From Amphibalanus amphitrite (lineage: Eukaryota; Arthropoda; Thecostraca; Balanomorpha; Balanidae): DNA of 64,000 bases. The notes below the pieces were generated by a model, which ran no database searches, was not told the DNA's origin, and saw only the letters and a list, made by a program, of their open reading frames with translations. The stretch's first letter is position 1. Each line of letters opens with the position of its first letter. The DNA lies in assembly GCF_019059575.1 (NCBI RefSeq), contig NW_024883047.1:80597-144596 (forward strand). The letters run 5' to 3'. A program made the translations under genes and the position numbers. Of this stretch, positions 46,001 to 56,791 are shown piece by piece.

Positions 46001-47913
46001 CTCTGACCTCAGGTCACCAAAACTATTTTTCTATTTTTCTCTAGGTCAAACGCTACACAACCGTGCTCGTTATTTGTCTTTATCTCTAAAATTCTATTTT
46101 TAGCAGCTATTTGAAGTTTGCGTCTGTGACGCCGAAGTTTGCCGTGCAGGGGTCTAGAAAAATCGACCCTGTGACGTCATCAAGGGGGCTAGGCCCAAAC
46201 TTTTTACTTCAGAAGATGTCAAATTGATTGGAGAAAAGGTACTGAAAGTTTCGCTTTCCTATCCCTAAGCGTTCGGGAGCTATCGCAAATATTCGCCAGG
46301 GGGGGGGGGGCGAAAAACGCCCCCCGCCGGGCCCGCGAGGGTTAAAAAAACGAAATATAGAAAAGTTATAAATAATATAACGTTAACATTAGTTAGATAC
46401 AAAACTTTATGTAACTCTTATACCGAGTTACATAATAGGTTAGGTCCGGCGACCTAACAATAATAACAATAACAATATTACAATGACAATGATAACAATG
46501 ACCTAACAATAACAATAGGTCCGGCGAGGGTTAACTAAAATTGAATATAAAAAAACATCACAAAAACGTAATATCGTCTTTTTCTAGAACAATTTTACGC
46601 AATTAACACGTAAACCGCAAAACACGCACGAAGAAAACGTATAGTGTAGCCAGACCTTTACATGCACATTTAAATAAATAAGTGACGATGTCATTTACGC
46701 TTTTTATGCATCGGTGTTTTGATAGAAACTGACGTGCACATATACATGAATACGCAGGTTCTCCCTTACTAGGTATGTGGTCGACGGCAGCCAGAATGGC
46801 TGCCAGCTGGTCCTGGACAGCTGCTGAGCTGTTGTTAGCAGCTGCTGACCGGAGCAGCGCTGCCTCCATCCGGTCGGAGAGAGCTGTGCGGGACACCTCA
46901 GCAGCATCGAACTGGGCATCGAGGGCGGACGACAGGCCGCTCTGTGACTCGCTCAGGCTGGCGAGCCTGCTGCTCGTCGCGTTCCGCCAGTGCTGCAGGC
47001 CGTGGATTTGACCTAGTGTGTCCTGAACTGCGTCGAACTGATTAGAGACCTCGGAGTGAAGCTGCGTCAGGCCCTCAAGGCTGGCTGGAGGGTCACTTTG
47101 TGACTGAACTAAGCGGTCAAGCCGGCTGGCAGTTTCAGCTTGTCCTTGAGCTATGCTGTCCAAGAGGCTGACAGTTTCAGCTTGTGACTGTTCCAGCCTT
47201 TCGACAGTTTCAGCTTGTGACTGCTCCAACCTTTTGACAGTCTCAGCTTGTGACTGTTCCAGCCTTTTGACTGTTTCAGCTTGTGACTGCTCCAGCCTTT
47301 CGGCAGTTTCAACTTGAGACTGTTCAATGGCACCCAGCCTCGTCTCCAGGTCGGTATGTTGTCTCCGCTGCTCGAGCTGCGAGTCGTGAATGAGCTCCAG
47401 ACGGCTAGAGACGGCCGATAGCCCTGACTGGAGTTCCGCCAGCGATTTGGCCAGCTCGGCCAGCGGCCCGGCCGTGGCGGCGCGGCCCGCTGATCGGTAA
47501 AACCCATCTAGTGCCGCTATCACCTGATCCAGCGACACATCCTGCTCCTCAGGCGAGTCCGGCTCTTCGGAGGGTCCCTTGGTGGAAGTTGGTTCTTCGG
47601 AGGGTCCTTCGGAGGTAACCATCGTGATCGGCCCTTCAGAAGGGCCCTCAGTGGTAACCGCTTCTTTTGAGGGTGCCTCGGTGGTAACAGCTTCTTTGGA
47701 GGGTCTCTCGGTAGAAGTCAGCTCTTCAGAACGTCCGTCGGTGATAGACGGGTCTTCGGCTGGTACCTCAGTGCCGGACGCCCCCGGATGAAGCACTCGC
47801 GACTCCGACCCCGACTCGAGCACTGCAGTGACGGCGGCCGGGGGTGTCGTGGTGAGAGGCTCCGAGCTGACCTGGCTCAGCGCGCACGCCAACAGGAGCA
47901 CCGGCACCAGCAT
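34016..47913 (-). CDS. Secreted coiled-coil, EB-like module and SRCR-domain protein
   Basis: Six coding exons in transcript order: 47913-46770, 44646-44471, 36150-36063, 35660-35553, 35326-35185 and 34184-34016 (TGA). Splice sites are canonical and phases join to 1827 nt, 608 aa. Residues 1-17 (MLVPVLLLACALSQVSS) are a signal peptide. About 19-130 is Ser/Thr/Pro/Glu-rich with 'PSEE/GPSE' repeats, a probable O-glycosylated stalk. About 135-375 is coiled coil with four copies of the 11-residue RLEQSQAETVK. About 382-505 has Cys-rich EB-like modules (GQQCSQRTDC, ASCTSDRCACDSGFW, GSCLGDQDCDS). About 508-606 is an SRCR domain (WGLVCDDSWG ... NCNYLGW ... VAGVRC). The architecture suggests an extracellular recognition or adhesion protein; ligand unknown. 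The second exon could start at 44640 instead (two fewer codons). The introns are full of transposons. Confidence 0.85.
34185..35184 (-). other. Last intron of the SRCR gene
   Basis: Unique sequence between the two halves of the SRCR domain. The donor is at 35184 and the acceptor ends at 34185. It splits an Arg codon (AG|A). No other feature is seen. Confidence 0.6.
36357..38515 (+). mobile_element. TTAA-flanked element, family M, with nested TA element
   Basis: The ends CCCGCGCCCCGCTGGGG and (inverted) CCCTGCCCCGCTGGGC lie between TTAA at 36353-36356 and 38516-38519. Removing the insertion at 37163-38125 leaves about 1.2 kb, the normal family size. A run of seven TGACC pentamers is at 38139-38173, just after the insertion. 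It lies in the 8.3-kb second-to-third exon intron of the SRCR gene. Confidence 0.82.
37163..38125. mobile_element. TA-flanked element AGGGGAGAG(C/T)GGGG with internal GTTGTATCA repeats
   Basis: The inverted ends are AGGGGAGAGCGGGG and AGGGGAGAGTGGGG next to TA on both sides. Inside, GTTGTATCA and close variants recur in both orientations (about 37181, 37197, 37533, 37565, 37929, 38101). No protein is recognised. The layout, with GGGGA ends and a short repeated internal word, parallels 19557-20481. Confidence 0.7.
38669..40080 (+). mobile_element. Degenerate TTAA-type element(s), chimeric
   Basis: The left part (38669-39420) is collinear with family C at 12938-13660. A fragment of the CACGTG-rich tandem repeat intervenes at about 39420-39500. 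The right part (39510-40080) is collinear with the right half of family D. The left TTAA is mutated (TTAG) and the right terminus is lost. Confidence 0.65.
40288..41162 (-). mobile_element. TTAA-flanked element, family A, copy 3
   Basis: 875-bp inverted copy of 15633-16520, between TTAA at 40284-40287 and 41163-41166, with CCCTCGCATGTGT termini at both ends. The DR1 triplet is conserved at 40438-40457. Confidence 0.92.
41383..42870 (+). repeat. Degenerate 21-bp minisatellite in two blocks
   Basis: Block 1 (41383-41640) and block 2 (about 42120-42870) consist of variants of GGCCCTCAGATGGCCTTAAAG, most regular at 41515-41580. They are split by about 480 bp of AT-rich unique sequence. The open frames (GPQMALK repeats) are a consequence of the period of 21. 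Both blocks are flanked by a related segment (gcacacaaggggg...cacacgggcccgtgccctccccc at about 41190 and 42850). Confidence 0.8.
42871..43305. other. Unique intronic spacer
   Basis: No gene, repeat or motif recognised, apart from the end of the segment shared with about 41190. Within the SRCR-gene intron. Confidence 0.4.
43310..44246 (-). mobile_element. TTAA-flanked element, family B, copy 2
   Basis: 937-bp inverted copy of 10141-11057, between TTAA at 43306-43309 and 44247-44250. The ends are CCCTCGCCCGTAAACGG and (inverted) CCCTCGCCCATGTAGG, with G/C-run hairpins at both ends. No protein. Confidence 0.9.
44640..44804 (-). repeat. 82-bp tandem duplication of an exon acceptor region
   Basis: The segment starting ctatccctgagggagtagca recurs at 44641 and 44723. 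It includes the polypyrimidine tract and acceptor used by the second coding exon of the SRCR gene (44646) and the first bases of that exon. The upstream copy is therefore a decoy acceptor. Confidence 0.8.
45431..46341 (+). mobile_element. TTAA-flanked element, family Q
   Basis: 911 bp between TTAA at 45427-45430 and 46342-46345. The ends are CCCGGCCGGGCCCGGGGGG and (inverted) CCCTCGCGGGCCCGGCGGG. The interior has AGGTCA half-sites and a segment related to family F. Just beyond, at about 46515-46533, only the terminal aataggtccggcgagggtta of a family F element survives. It lies in the first intron of the SRCR gene. Confidence 0.85.
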
Positions 47914-47992
47914 GGTGGTCAACGGAGGAGCTCGGGCCGACTGGCGATCAGCGCGGTAAGCTGGAGCGCTGGTCACATCGGCAGGCCGACAG

Positions 47993-48000
47993 TGTTTATA
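47993..48000 (-). promoter_or_regulatory. TATA box of the coiled-coil/SRCR gene
   Basis: TATAAACA on the minus strand lies about 80 nt upstream of the chosen ATG (47913). This implies transcription from about 47965 and a roughly 50-nt 5' UTR. The in-frame upstream ATG at 48003 overlaps this box, so it should not be transcribed. That supports the start at 47913, which also gives a clean signal peptide. Confidence 0.6.
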
Positions 48001-48153
48001 CACATCTGGTCGGTGGCCCCGACATTCCGACCTGATGATAGCATGCTTTGGCCCCAGTGTTTATTGGAAATTCAGGATTGAGGTTGTGGAACGCTGTAGG
48101 GACTTACCCAGCGGTATACACTCCCTAATACGATTTGAATAGACATGACTTAA

Positions 48154-49189
48154 CCCTCACCGGACCTATTGGTTTTCTACATACGCGCCGGCCGAGGGGG
48201 GGGGGGGGGCGGGTACGACCCCCCCTCGCCGTTTCGCCCCTGGTGGAGCTAGCGCGTGGCGGAAAAAAAACGAGCGTGTGCGCCGTTACGAGACGCAGAG
48301 ATTGGTACCCCATTTTAAGGTCCTAGGTCAACCGGTGACCTCTGAGGTCAGGTCAAGTGCCCCAGGGTACGGTTCAGGTTTTGGTGAATAACTTCGCAAA
48401 AAACGGCCGCAGAGCCGCGATTTTGGCAGCATCGTGTTCGCCTCGCTCAGGCGCGTCGAATGATATGCTTTTTGTTCGGGTCAGGTCAAGTTAGGATGTT
48501 GACCTCAGGTCAAGGTCAGGTCAGCACCCCCAGGTCACGAAGTTGGTCGAAAGAGGTCATGTCGCATATCATTCGATTCGGCAGGTCTTCCTGAGTCCAT
48601 TGGTGGCTTTCTCGACTCGCTAGCTCAATTTGGTCGGGAGTTATTGACGAAAAACTAATATGACCTTGATGACGTCATAAATGACGTCACGGAAGCTCAA
48701 CATTGCAAAAGTGACGCATCTAACCTTGCAAGGAGTGCATCAAATCACGATTCTGTGTGCTTGAGATAGTTGGAGATCGTTTCCGGCGCCAGAATAGCAG
48801 TTTTCATTTTTCCCCATTGACTTATAATGGTGAGGTCACGAAAATGACCTGACCTCATATGACCTTTAGGGAAAATCCGAGATATACAAGTTGTGAGACT
48901 CATAATGGATACTAGATCCTGCAAGTTTCATTTCCCTGTGACATCTCCTCTGGCGGTGAGGGCGTTGCGAAGTTGCGACATCTGAAGACCGTGCAGAGGT
49001 TCACTTATGACGTCATAGGTCAGTGACCTGACCTGACCCAAAATGCAGTTGGTGTCAAAAGATGCGGCTTGGATCAAAGGTCAGGTATGCCAAGTTTCAG
49101 CTCTCTATCGCCAGTGTGTTCGGAGCTATTGCGAAAAACCCTATGGGGGGCGGCACCCGCCCCCCCCCCCCCCCCTCGGCCGGCGAGGG
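48154..49189 (-). mobile_element. TTAA-flanked element, family F, copy 2
   Basis: Inverted copy of 26206-27234 (1036 bp). TTAA at 48150-48153 on the left; on the right TTAA at 49190-49193 is shared with the next element. Collinear throughout with few differences. Confidence 0.9.
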
Positions 49190-49193
49190 TTAA

Positions 49194-50192
49194 CCCGCGC
49201 ACCGACAGGGGTCTGCGCCAACTTCGTACCGACGGGGGGGGGGGCGGATGACCGCCCCCCCCCTGAGATCTCGAGAACGAAGCAAGATAGCGACAAGCGG
49301 TAAACGGCATCGGATACGCACGGCCAAGATCTACAATTTTTACTAAGGTCATTTTCAGGTCAGGTCAAAGATGACGTCACAGGGGTCGAAAAAGTCAAAA
49401 TGGCGGCGCTAGATATGGAGAGAGTTTTTCTCGAATAACTTTCGAATTAGTCAAGATAGGAACAAACTAAGGGCATCATCGTGATCTTCTCGTCAATCCG
49501 CATCGAATGATATATATGTTGACCTCGAAAGGTCAAGGTCAAAGGTTGACCTCAGGTCACGTGACCTCGAGGTCATCATGTATATCATTCGATGCGTCTT
49601 GACGAGCTGAACACAATGAGACCATCCACGCGTCTGTATCTTGTTCCTGTACGGAGTTATTGGCCAAAAACCTTTGGTGACCTTTGATGACGTCACATGA
49701 CCTCACAGCTGCCCAACAGCAAAACAGACCTCAAGGTAGTGAAGGTTGATCGTATATGAAGTCATGTATGGTATATGGGGCCATTCCGACCCGTTTTAGT
49801 GGTAAAAACAGGGAGTTGATTTTTCCCCCATTGACTTATAATGGGGAGGTCGCGAAATTGACCTGACCTTAGGTCACCGATATCAAAATTCCGAGATATA
49901 CAAATTGTAGCTACTAATGACCTAATAATATCCTGTGAGTTTCAAAGGCCTCCGACATCTACTGTAGCTCTGGCACGGTGACAAAGTTAAAAAAGTGACT
50001 TGAGGTTGGGTCATTCAAAGTGACCTGGTGACCTGACCTTAAAAGGTAGGAGGTTCAAACTTGCACACCATGTGTAAAATTGATGAGGTTATAGTCACAC
50101 CAAATTTCGCGGCGCTACGCGCCGCGGTTTTCCCGCTATTCGCGAAAAACCTCAGGGGGGCGGATATCCGCCCCCCCCCGTCGGTGCGCGGG
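49194..50192 (+). mobile_element. TTAA-flanked element, family G
   Basis: 999 bp with inverted termini CCCGCGCACCGAC. It abuts family F copy 2 through one TTAA (49190-49193) and the next element through another (50193-50196). G/C-run blocks lie at about 49235-49262 and 50154-50179. No protein. Confidence 0.9.
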
Positions 50193-50527
50193 TTAAACCG
50201 CGCCCCGTAGTGTGGGGCCGAAACGCCCCCCTCCCCCCGTTCTTTTCCGTTGATATCTTATAAGCGACTGCCGATATCGTCATCAAACTTTCAGGATACC
50301 TCCAGGCATCCATTTTACACATATGTGACCAAAAATTTCCAGAGGCTATGGTAGGTTGGCCGCAAATGACGTCAGAATGACGCCATGTTCTGCCATTTTC
50401 AACCAAAAAAATGTTTCGCGGGAAGAGCTGTGAGGGCTACAGATGTGATTGTGAAGGGAAAAATGAGAAAGACATAAAAGGTGTAGAATCAATAGGGCTA
50501 TAAAACTGCTGTCTCGGATTTTTTTAA

Positions 50528-53336
50528 CCCTCGCCCGCACATGGGGGGTGGTTGCCCCCCCCCCCCCAGGTAGTCTTCCTGCTCTGCACTCAACATTTTT
50601 AGAGCTAGAAGGCTGATTTTTCGTATATCTGCTCCTCTATCCTTATTTAATGTCCACTGAAAATTTCAAGTTTCTGTGATTTCTGGTTTCGAAGATATGA
50701 CCTTGTTTTTCAGGTCATGTCATGACCAAAATGGCCAATTCTCAACATCTTGCGTTTGCCATGGGCCTTGTGAGCTTTTGACACCTTGATTTCGGCCTTT
50801 TTTGCCAGTCTTACCTCCCACCTATCATGGAACATGTTGTTCGGCGATGTACAGGTGTCAAGGTCAGGATCAAGGTCAACCTAGGTCATCTAAGATAATT
50901 GCGTTTTAGGCAAGCTCAATTTAGGTACTTTTTGTGAAGTTTTTTTGACTGCATTTTTGGTAAAAGCTTCTCAGATCATGATTTCATGAAATATGGACAC
51001 AAAAACAATCGGTGCACACATCAGTATGCACACAGACACACACAGACATACAAACACATATAATTGACCTCGACCTAACTTGATCTGAAATGACCTCAGC
51101 AGCAAAAATCTGGTCGGGTAGTGTGACAAAGAGGTTCTAGCTGGGGCATTCCACGATAGATCGTACCACTTTTCTCCAATTTGACACCCTCATCTCTCGG
51201 AATTTGACGAGAATTGGTCTCAGGGGTAATCAGGGGCTCTGAATCCACCTGTAACAATTTCAGGCTTATCAGATAAGTATTTTTTTAGTTATGGTGTATA
51301 ACATTTCTTGGATCTTGCTTTGCAGCGCTAAGTTTGGCGGGCTGTAACTCTAAGACGGATTATTCAAATGCCAAATGTTATATAACATTGAACTTGCAAT
51401 GAAACAGAGATTAATATGTATTTTTGAAATTTCGAAAAATACGCTATTTTTGATATATGACATATCGAGTTTTCTTTCATTAGTATTTTTTGGACTTTGG
51501 GACCAAATTTTTTTGAATTTTTATTTCTTTAAAAAAATATTTGGCTCATTGTTAAGAAGTATGCAAAAAATTAGGAAGGTGTTCTTTCTATAAATGTATT
51601 TATTTTACGTCACGATAACGGTTTCGAATAGTGATTTCGGGAGGGGAGCTTACAAATGGCGTGGTAAAGCTGCCTAGTGACATCACGGGTTACTGAAATT
51701 TCAATTCAAGTCTGAGTCATCTGAAAAAAGTGAAAGGAGGGTTCATTCAACCCTCTTTCCTATAAGCGCGAGGGCGAAAAAGGCTGTTTGGTTCTGACAT
51801 TGTTTTGGACGCCAATGACCATAGCTGTCCGAGATGAAAGTTACAGGACGCATACATGGTGTCCTCCAGAGGTCTCACAACTTGTATATCTGGGAATTTT
51901 TCAAGGTTACATGAGGTCAGGTCGGTCACGTGACATCACTGTTATAAATCAATGGGGAAATATAAAAACTGTTATTTTGACGCCGAGAATGATCTAAAAC
52001 TATCCCACGTACATGGTATCGTGATTTCATGCACTCCTTGCAAAGTCCAATGCTTTACTTTTGCATTGTTAACCTTGCGTGACGTCATTTATGACGTCAC
52101 TAGGGTCGTACGAGTTTTTCGTCAATAACTCCCGATCAAATGGAGCTAGAGAGTCGGGAAAGCCACCAATGGACTCGGGAAGACCTTCCGAATCGAATGA
52201 TATGCCATATGATACCCTTTGCCCAGCTTCGTGACCTGAGGGGCTCTGACCTGACCTTGACCCGAGGTCAACTACTTAAGTTGACCTCACCCTAGCAAAA
52301 AGTATACCATTCGATGCACCTGAGCTAGGCGAACACATTGATGCCAAAATCGCGGCTCTGCGGCCATTTTTTTGCGAAGTTATTTACTAAAAACCGAACC
52401 CGTAACTTCAGTCACGTGACCTGACCTCAGACGCTACCGGTTAATCTGAGACCTTAAAATCGGGTACCAATCGCTGCGACTTGTAACGGCACACACGCTC
52501 GTTTTTTCCGCGAGGCTCTAGCTCTATTAGAAGCGAAACGGCGCGCTGGGGTCGTATCAACCCCTCCGAAACCCATTTTGTTTGCGGGAAAATGAGGAAC
52601 TTATAGAAAGAACACCTTTCTAATTTTTTGCATGTCGATTTGCAATGACATGAAGATTATTTTGAAAAAAATAAAAATGTGAAAAATTTTGGTCCCAAAA
52701 GTCATTAGAGGCAAATGAAAAAAGATTAAGGTTTTTGCTCAACAATGAAATTTTTTCTTTGGAATTTTTAAATAATAATATTAATTTTTGATTCATTGCA
52801 AGCTTAGTGTTGTTTACTTTTTGTTGGTTGCTTAACCCGTTCTTGAATTATAGGCCATCAAACTCACCGCTACATACCGAAGTTAAAAACATGTAATGCA
52901 ATATAACTCAAAAAGTTTTGATCTGAGAAGTCTGATATTTTGCCAGGCGTCTTTGGGGCCTATGTTTACCCCTAGGACCGATTTTCATTAAAATCTGAGA
53001 GATGAGGGTGACGGGCCTGGTACGATCTATCGTGGAATGCCCCAGCTGGCTTGGCACCAGAAAACAGCATCGTCATCGGTAAATGATAAGCAGCGCACTT
53101 GATATCCAACGGTGACCCAAAACAGCAACATTTTTTAGTTTGACCTAAGCTGGAAGGTCAATGACTGACCTGAGAAGCTAAAACTGGGTATCATTGGATT
53201 CGGCTCTTCCTAAAGAATCTTTTTGGTCTTTACCGCTAAGCTCTACCTCCAACAGGAACGAAATGACGCGGGGGGTGGCAACCCCCCCCCCCCCATGTGC
53301 GTTCTAGGATGGGAAAATGGCATGTGCGGGCCAGGG
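50528..53336. mobile_element. TTAA-flanked element, family J, containing a long-arm inverted-repeat element
   Basis: The termini CCCTCGCCCGCACATG and (inverted) CCCTGGCCCGCACATG lie between TTAA at 50524-50527 and 53337-53340. Subtracting the nested element (51141-53045) leaves about 900 bp. Confidence 0.82.
51141..53045. mobile_element. Long inverted-repeat element (arms ~450 bp) nested in family J
   Basis: The left arm begins CTGGGGCATTCCACGATAG and the right arm ends with its perfect 28-bp inverted match at 53018-53045. Similarity continues inward to about 51600 and from about 52590, including inverted versions of gaaggtgttctttctata. The centre (about 51690-52570) is a diverged family F copy. 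No coding region. Confidence 0.82.
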
Positions 53337-53340
53337 TTAA

Positions 53341-54557
53341 CCCGGCACCGCCTGGGCTATTTCCGTACCCACATCAGCCTGGGGGGGGTCGGATCCGACC
53401 CCCCCCCCCTGTTATCTCGAGAACCAATGGTCGTATCGAGCCCCGCGAGGCGGCGTTCGAAAGGTCTCTACGAGACCTTCCCAAAGCACTCTTAAGATTT
53501 TAAGATTGAGGTCAACTTTCGGGTCAAGGTCAGGTCAAAGGTCAAATTCAGGGGTTTTGCATGATTAGGCTTACGGACAGCGGAATCGATAGCTGCTGCT
53601 CGAAACTCACCACAAATGACCTCAAAGACCTAGTGAAGGTACCATGTGCGTATAGGGGTCATACTAAGTACGGGTCAAGGTCAGGTCAGGTCACGAAAGG
53701 TCACGGTTTTCACTTTCTGCTACATGGGCGTGCGACACATGTTTTATGGCTTATTTTTGACGCCAAATCCGATGGTAATGGTTATATGTGACCCCAAGTC
53801 ACTGTGCTGGTGATAAGTGTGCATTGAAAGCATGAAAAATCGTTTATACCATACATAACTAAACGAGGGCTAAGAAAAAAAGTCAATTTTTCAACTTTTT
53901 ATTTTTGACATAAAAATGCACTTTTCTAGACCAGCTTTGTCCCAGGAATCTAGTGGTGCCATTTGTTTTCACATGCGATGTTCAGAAGTGCCTCTAATTC
54001 GCGAAAATGCTGATGACGTCACCATGCCCTATGCATGTTGGAGCTATTTTTTACAATTTGGGGGTCAAAAATCAAGATAGAAAGTTGAAATTTGGGACAT
54101 CTAATGTTCTAATAGAGCTCTATAACATATATTCCGTTTTTTTGGAAATTCTCAAAATTTTGGATTTTATTAGCTGTTTTCCAAAAAATATAGTTTTTTG
54201 AATTTTTAGGGGTGAAAAACGCATTTTATGGAAAATCCGAGATAGCCATTTTAAAGAACTCGTTGAGCTGCGTCTTTTCATGTCCTTAATTTGCAATTTG
54301 CTTAAAACCTCGATTTTTGGCGATTTTTTAAACATTTACCATTTTTTGACTGAAAACGCCATGTAGTTACATCACTAAAATCGATATATCTCAGAAATTT
54401 TTGAACATTTTTTCTTTAAAATTGCACAGGAGACGTCAAATTGATGTGGTAGAAGGTATGCGAAGTTTCAAGTTGATAGCGCAAGCGGTTCATGAGTTAT
54501 TCAAGAAAAACGGAGGGGGGGGGGTCGGATCCGACCCCCCCCCCAGGCGGTCGCGGG
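53341..54557. mobile_element. TTAA-flanked element, family L
   Basis: 1217 bp. Termini CCCGGCACCGCCTGGG and (inverted) CCCGCGACCGCCTGGG. TTAA at 53337-53340 is shared with family J; TTAA at 54558-54561 on the right. The hairpins contain GGTCGGATCCGACC inside the G/C runs (about 53384-53410, 54516-54545). The right tip recurs as a short remnant at about 59424-59461. Confidence 0.88.
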
Positions 54558-54752
54558 TTAATGTTTGGATTTTGACCCCCAAAAATTAAAAAAGTAATTT
54601 TTGGGATATATTTGCCCAAAAAAATCCCAAAAGCTTTTGGAACTAAAAAAACGGAATATATATGATAGTCCCCTGCCTTCTATCCACATACCAAATTTCA
54701 GATTGATGCCTCTTTTTTGGCCAAGTTATAGCGAAAACACTGCTCAAAATTA

Positions 54753-55400
54753 CAGGGTGTCCCAAAATTAATGTCGCACCCTCCCACAACCTTTATTTTG
54801 CCTTCTACGGCGCAATATCAACATACTTCGCCGGTGCTGGCTCCCAGACCATCTTGGCTACATTTTAGTCACGTGACCTTCGAATTTTTGTGACCCTGAC
54901 CAGTGACCGGTCAAGGGGTGTATGGAGGTCATTTCCGGGGCAGTACCCAGCGCGCGCGGACCAGGTGTCCAGGATGGCAAAACTGCAAAACAAATCGTTC
55001 CACAGTGGGGCAGTCGGCATTGTTGCCGCCTGCCGGCGGATGACCCACGGCCAGGTCGCCGAGGCACTGGGCATGAGTTGCCGCAAGATTTGGCGCTGAT
55101 TGTCACACGACAGAAGCGGATAGACGCTTGAGAACAAGCTAGGTCGCGGCAGGAAGACTACCGCCAGGCGGGTATAGCGCAGATCGTCATCGCGAAGTGC
55201 GGAGCTAAGGACAGGCTTATCCACAAGGAAACTGGCAAGGAGGCTGATTGCCAACAGTCATCCTGCAGTCTCCAGGTCGACAATCCATCGGCACCGGATG
55301 TTGTCTCTAAAGCTGAAGCCCTAACAAGCCACGTCTCCAGTCGAAAACTTCTGCTGAACATTGTCCACGGCCATCTTTCAATGGGTCGGCGCCCCGGCTC
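54753..55400 (+). pseudogene. Tc1/mariner-like transposase remnant
   Basis: A terminus-like ACAGGGTGTCCCAAAA follows TA at 54751-54752. Downstream, fragments in shifting frames match the DNA-binding part of Tc1-like transposases: GQVAEALGMSCRKIWR (about 55050-55098), TLENKLGRGRKTTARR (about 55128-55175) and STRKLARRLIANSHPAVSRS (from 55220). Frames shift and stops intervene, and no catalytic DDE region is recognisable. The right terminus was not found. Confidence 0.65.
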
Positions 55401-56130
55401 ATCGAGCTAGACGACGCAGAACTGGTGCAGACATAACTTCCCAGTATTCTGGAGAAAGGGCAAATGACCGGGAAATGGTCGCAACCTGTCGCCGAGAGAA
55501 AATCTTTGGTCGATCGTCCGGTAAGAGGTGAACAAAATTGCACCAGGGTAACCTGAAGGCTCGCTGACCAGGAACGTTTGATCTGTCTGGTCCAAGATCA
55601 GTCCACAGAAGCTGGACATGTGTATGTCTGATGTCCTGGGCCGTTAGCCGTATGCTTGCCCGTATCAGGGAGAAGGTGCAGGATAGGGGAGACCCGGGAG
55701 GTATAGGCCCCCTGTAGGTAGGGGCCATCGCAGTTTTGAAGAAATGTTGCGTATTTTTACACATTTGACCGCGTAAACTGGTAGCAGCCATTCCGTTACA
55801 CAACCCAATTTTCAAAATCTTCCTCAGTCTTCTTTGGCAATGAGCGGTGATAAAGCTCTTTTGCCCTCTTCGAGTAAAATATGGTACATACAGAAAATTC
55901 GTGATAAATTTGAACCAGGCTCGTTTTATGATGTCAGACCAATGCTAACATAAAGTTTAAAGCATGCAAATTAACAGGCTGTGGAACAAACGTATCAAGT
56001 AATGAGCCGCCGAGGCCTTTTTCACGTTTCAATATTGCCTTGCGTCAATTTGTGACTTAATGTCAGCCACTATAAGGGGTTCAACGAATTGTTCTAGATT
56101 TAGAACCTTGCAGAAAGTGGGTGTCAGACT
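55400..56130. other. Degraded transposon/unknown sequence
   Basis: May be the continuation of the dead Tc1-like unit and the 3' part of the LINE on the other strand. The ORFs here are short and I cannot assign them. Confidence 0.35.
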
Positions 56131-56134
56131 CATC

Positions 56135-56511
56135 ACTCACAGGACGAAGATCACCGGGAGACTCTGGTGGCGACTTTTTCGGCACGGGAATGACAGTCGC
56201 CTGTTTTCATAGCAATGGAACTTTGCCTTCCCTGAGGGATTTGTTGAAAATGTGAGCCAGTGGCACTGCCTGACGGCCAATTCGATGCTAAATTCTTTCA
56301 TAAGGCGTACTGGTAGATCTTCCTTTGGAACTGCCATGCTCTGCCGCATGGCTGCGATAGCTTTTGAGCCACGTGCCATGGTTGTATTTCAAATGGGATT
56401 TCATCAGCTGGCAGAAAAGATGGTAGATCAGTTGAATAGACAGTGGTTCAAACGTTGTGCAGATATGTGCGAAAAAGTCATTGATGATATCTGCAGTAGG
56501 TACCAACAAAC
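56135..56511 (-). pseudogene. Non-LTR retrotransposon reverse transcriptase fragment
   Basis: Minus-strand fragments in two or three frames give the N-terminal RT domain typical of LINEs: MKEFSIELA, then PLAHIFNKSLREGKVP, then KQATVIPVPKKSPPE and GDLRP, with a stop where the conserved Trp of 'LLWK' is expected. Upstream, ADIINDFFAHIC fits the region before the RT domain. Frameshifts and the stop make it dead. The left boundary of another element (56512) interrupts it. Confidence 0.8.
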
Positions 56512-56791
56512 TACACCTTTTTGCACTACAAATCGGCATCTGGTCATTCAATTTCGACACTTTGCATTCAATATCGACAGAGCTACCTCCATTTTGACAT
56601 ACCTCACACATTTCGAATTATTTCATCAATTTTAAATATCACCGGTTCATATTCGATCTGTTGCGTCAAATTTCGACAGTGGCATAGAATTTCGACAATG
56701 GTCAGCTGTAAATGAAGAACTGCATTTGACTTTGACATTTTACGATCAATTTAGACAACGGTTGTTTTGCTTTTTTATAGATTTACTTTAA

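Larger units (their letters stand above)
50197..54752 (+). mobile_element. TTAA-type element, family H, split by two further elements
   Basis: Starts ACCGCGCCCCGTAGTG after TTAA at 50193-50196. It runs to 50523 (ctcggatttt), then resumes at 54562 (tgtttggattttgacccccaaa), exactly the order seen uninterrupted in 56792-57984. The interruption consists of two complete TTAA elements (50528-53336 and 53341-54557). The right portion is replaced by other DNA from 54753. Confidence 0.75.
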
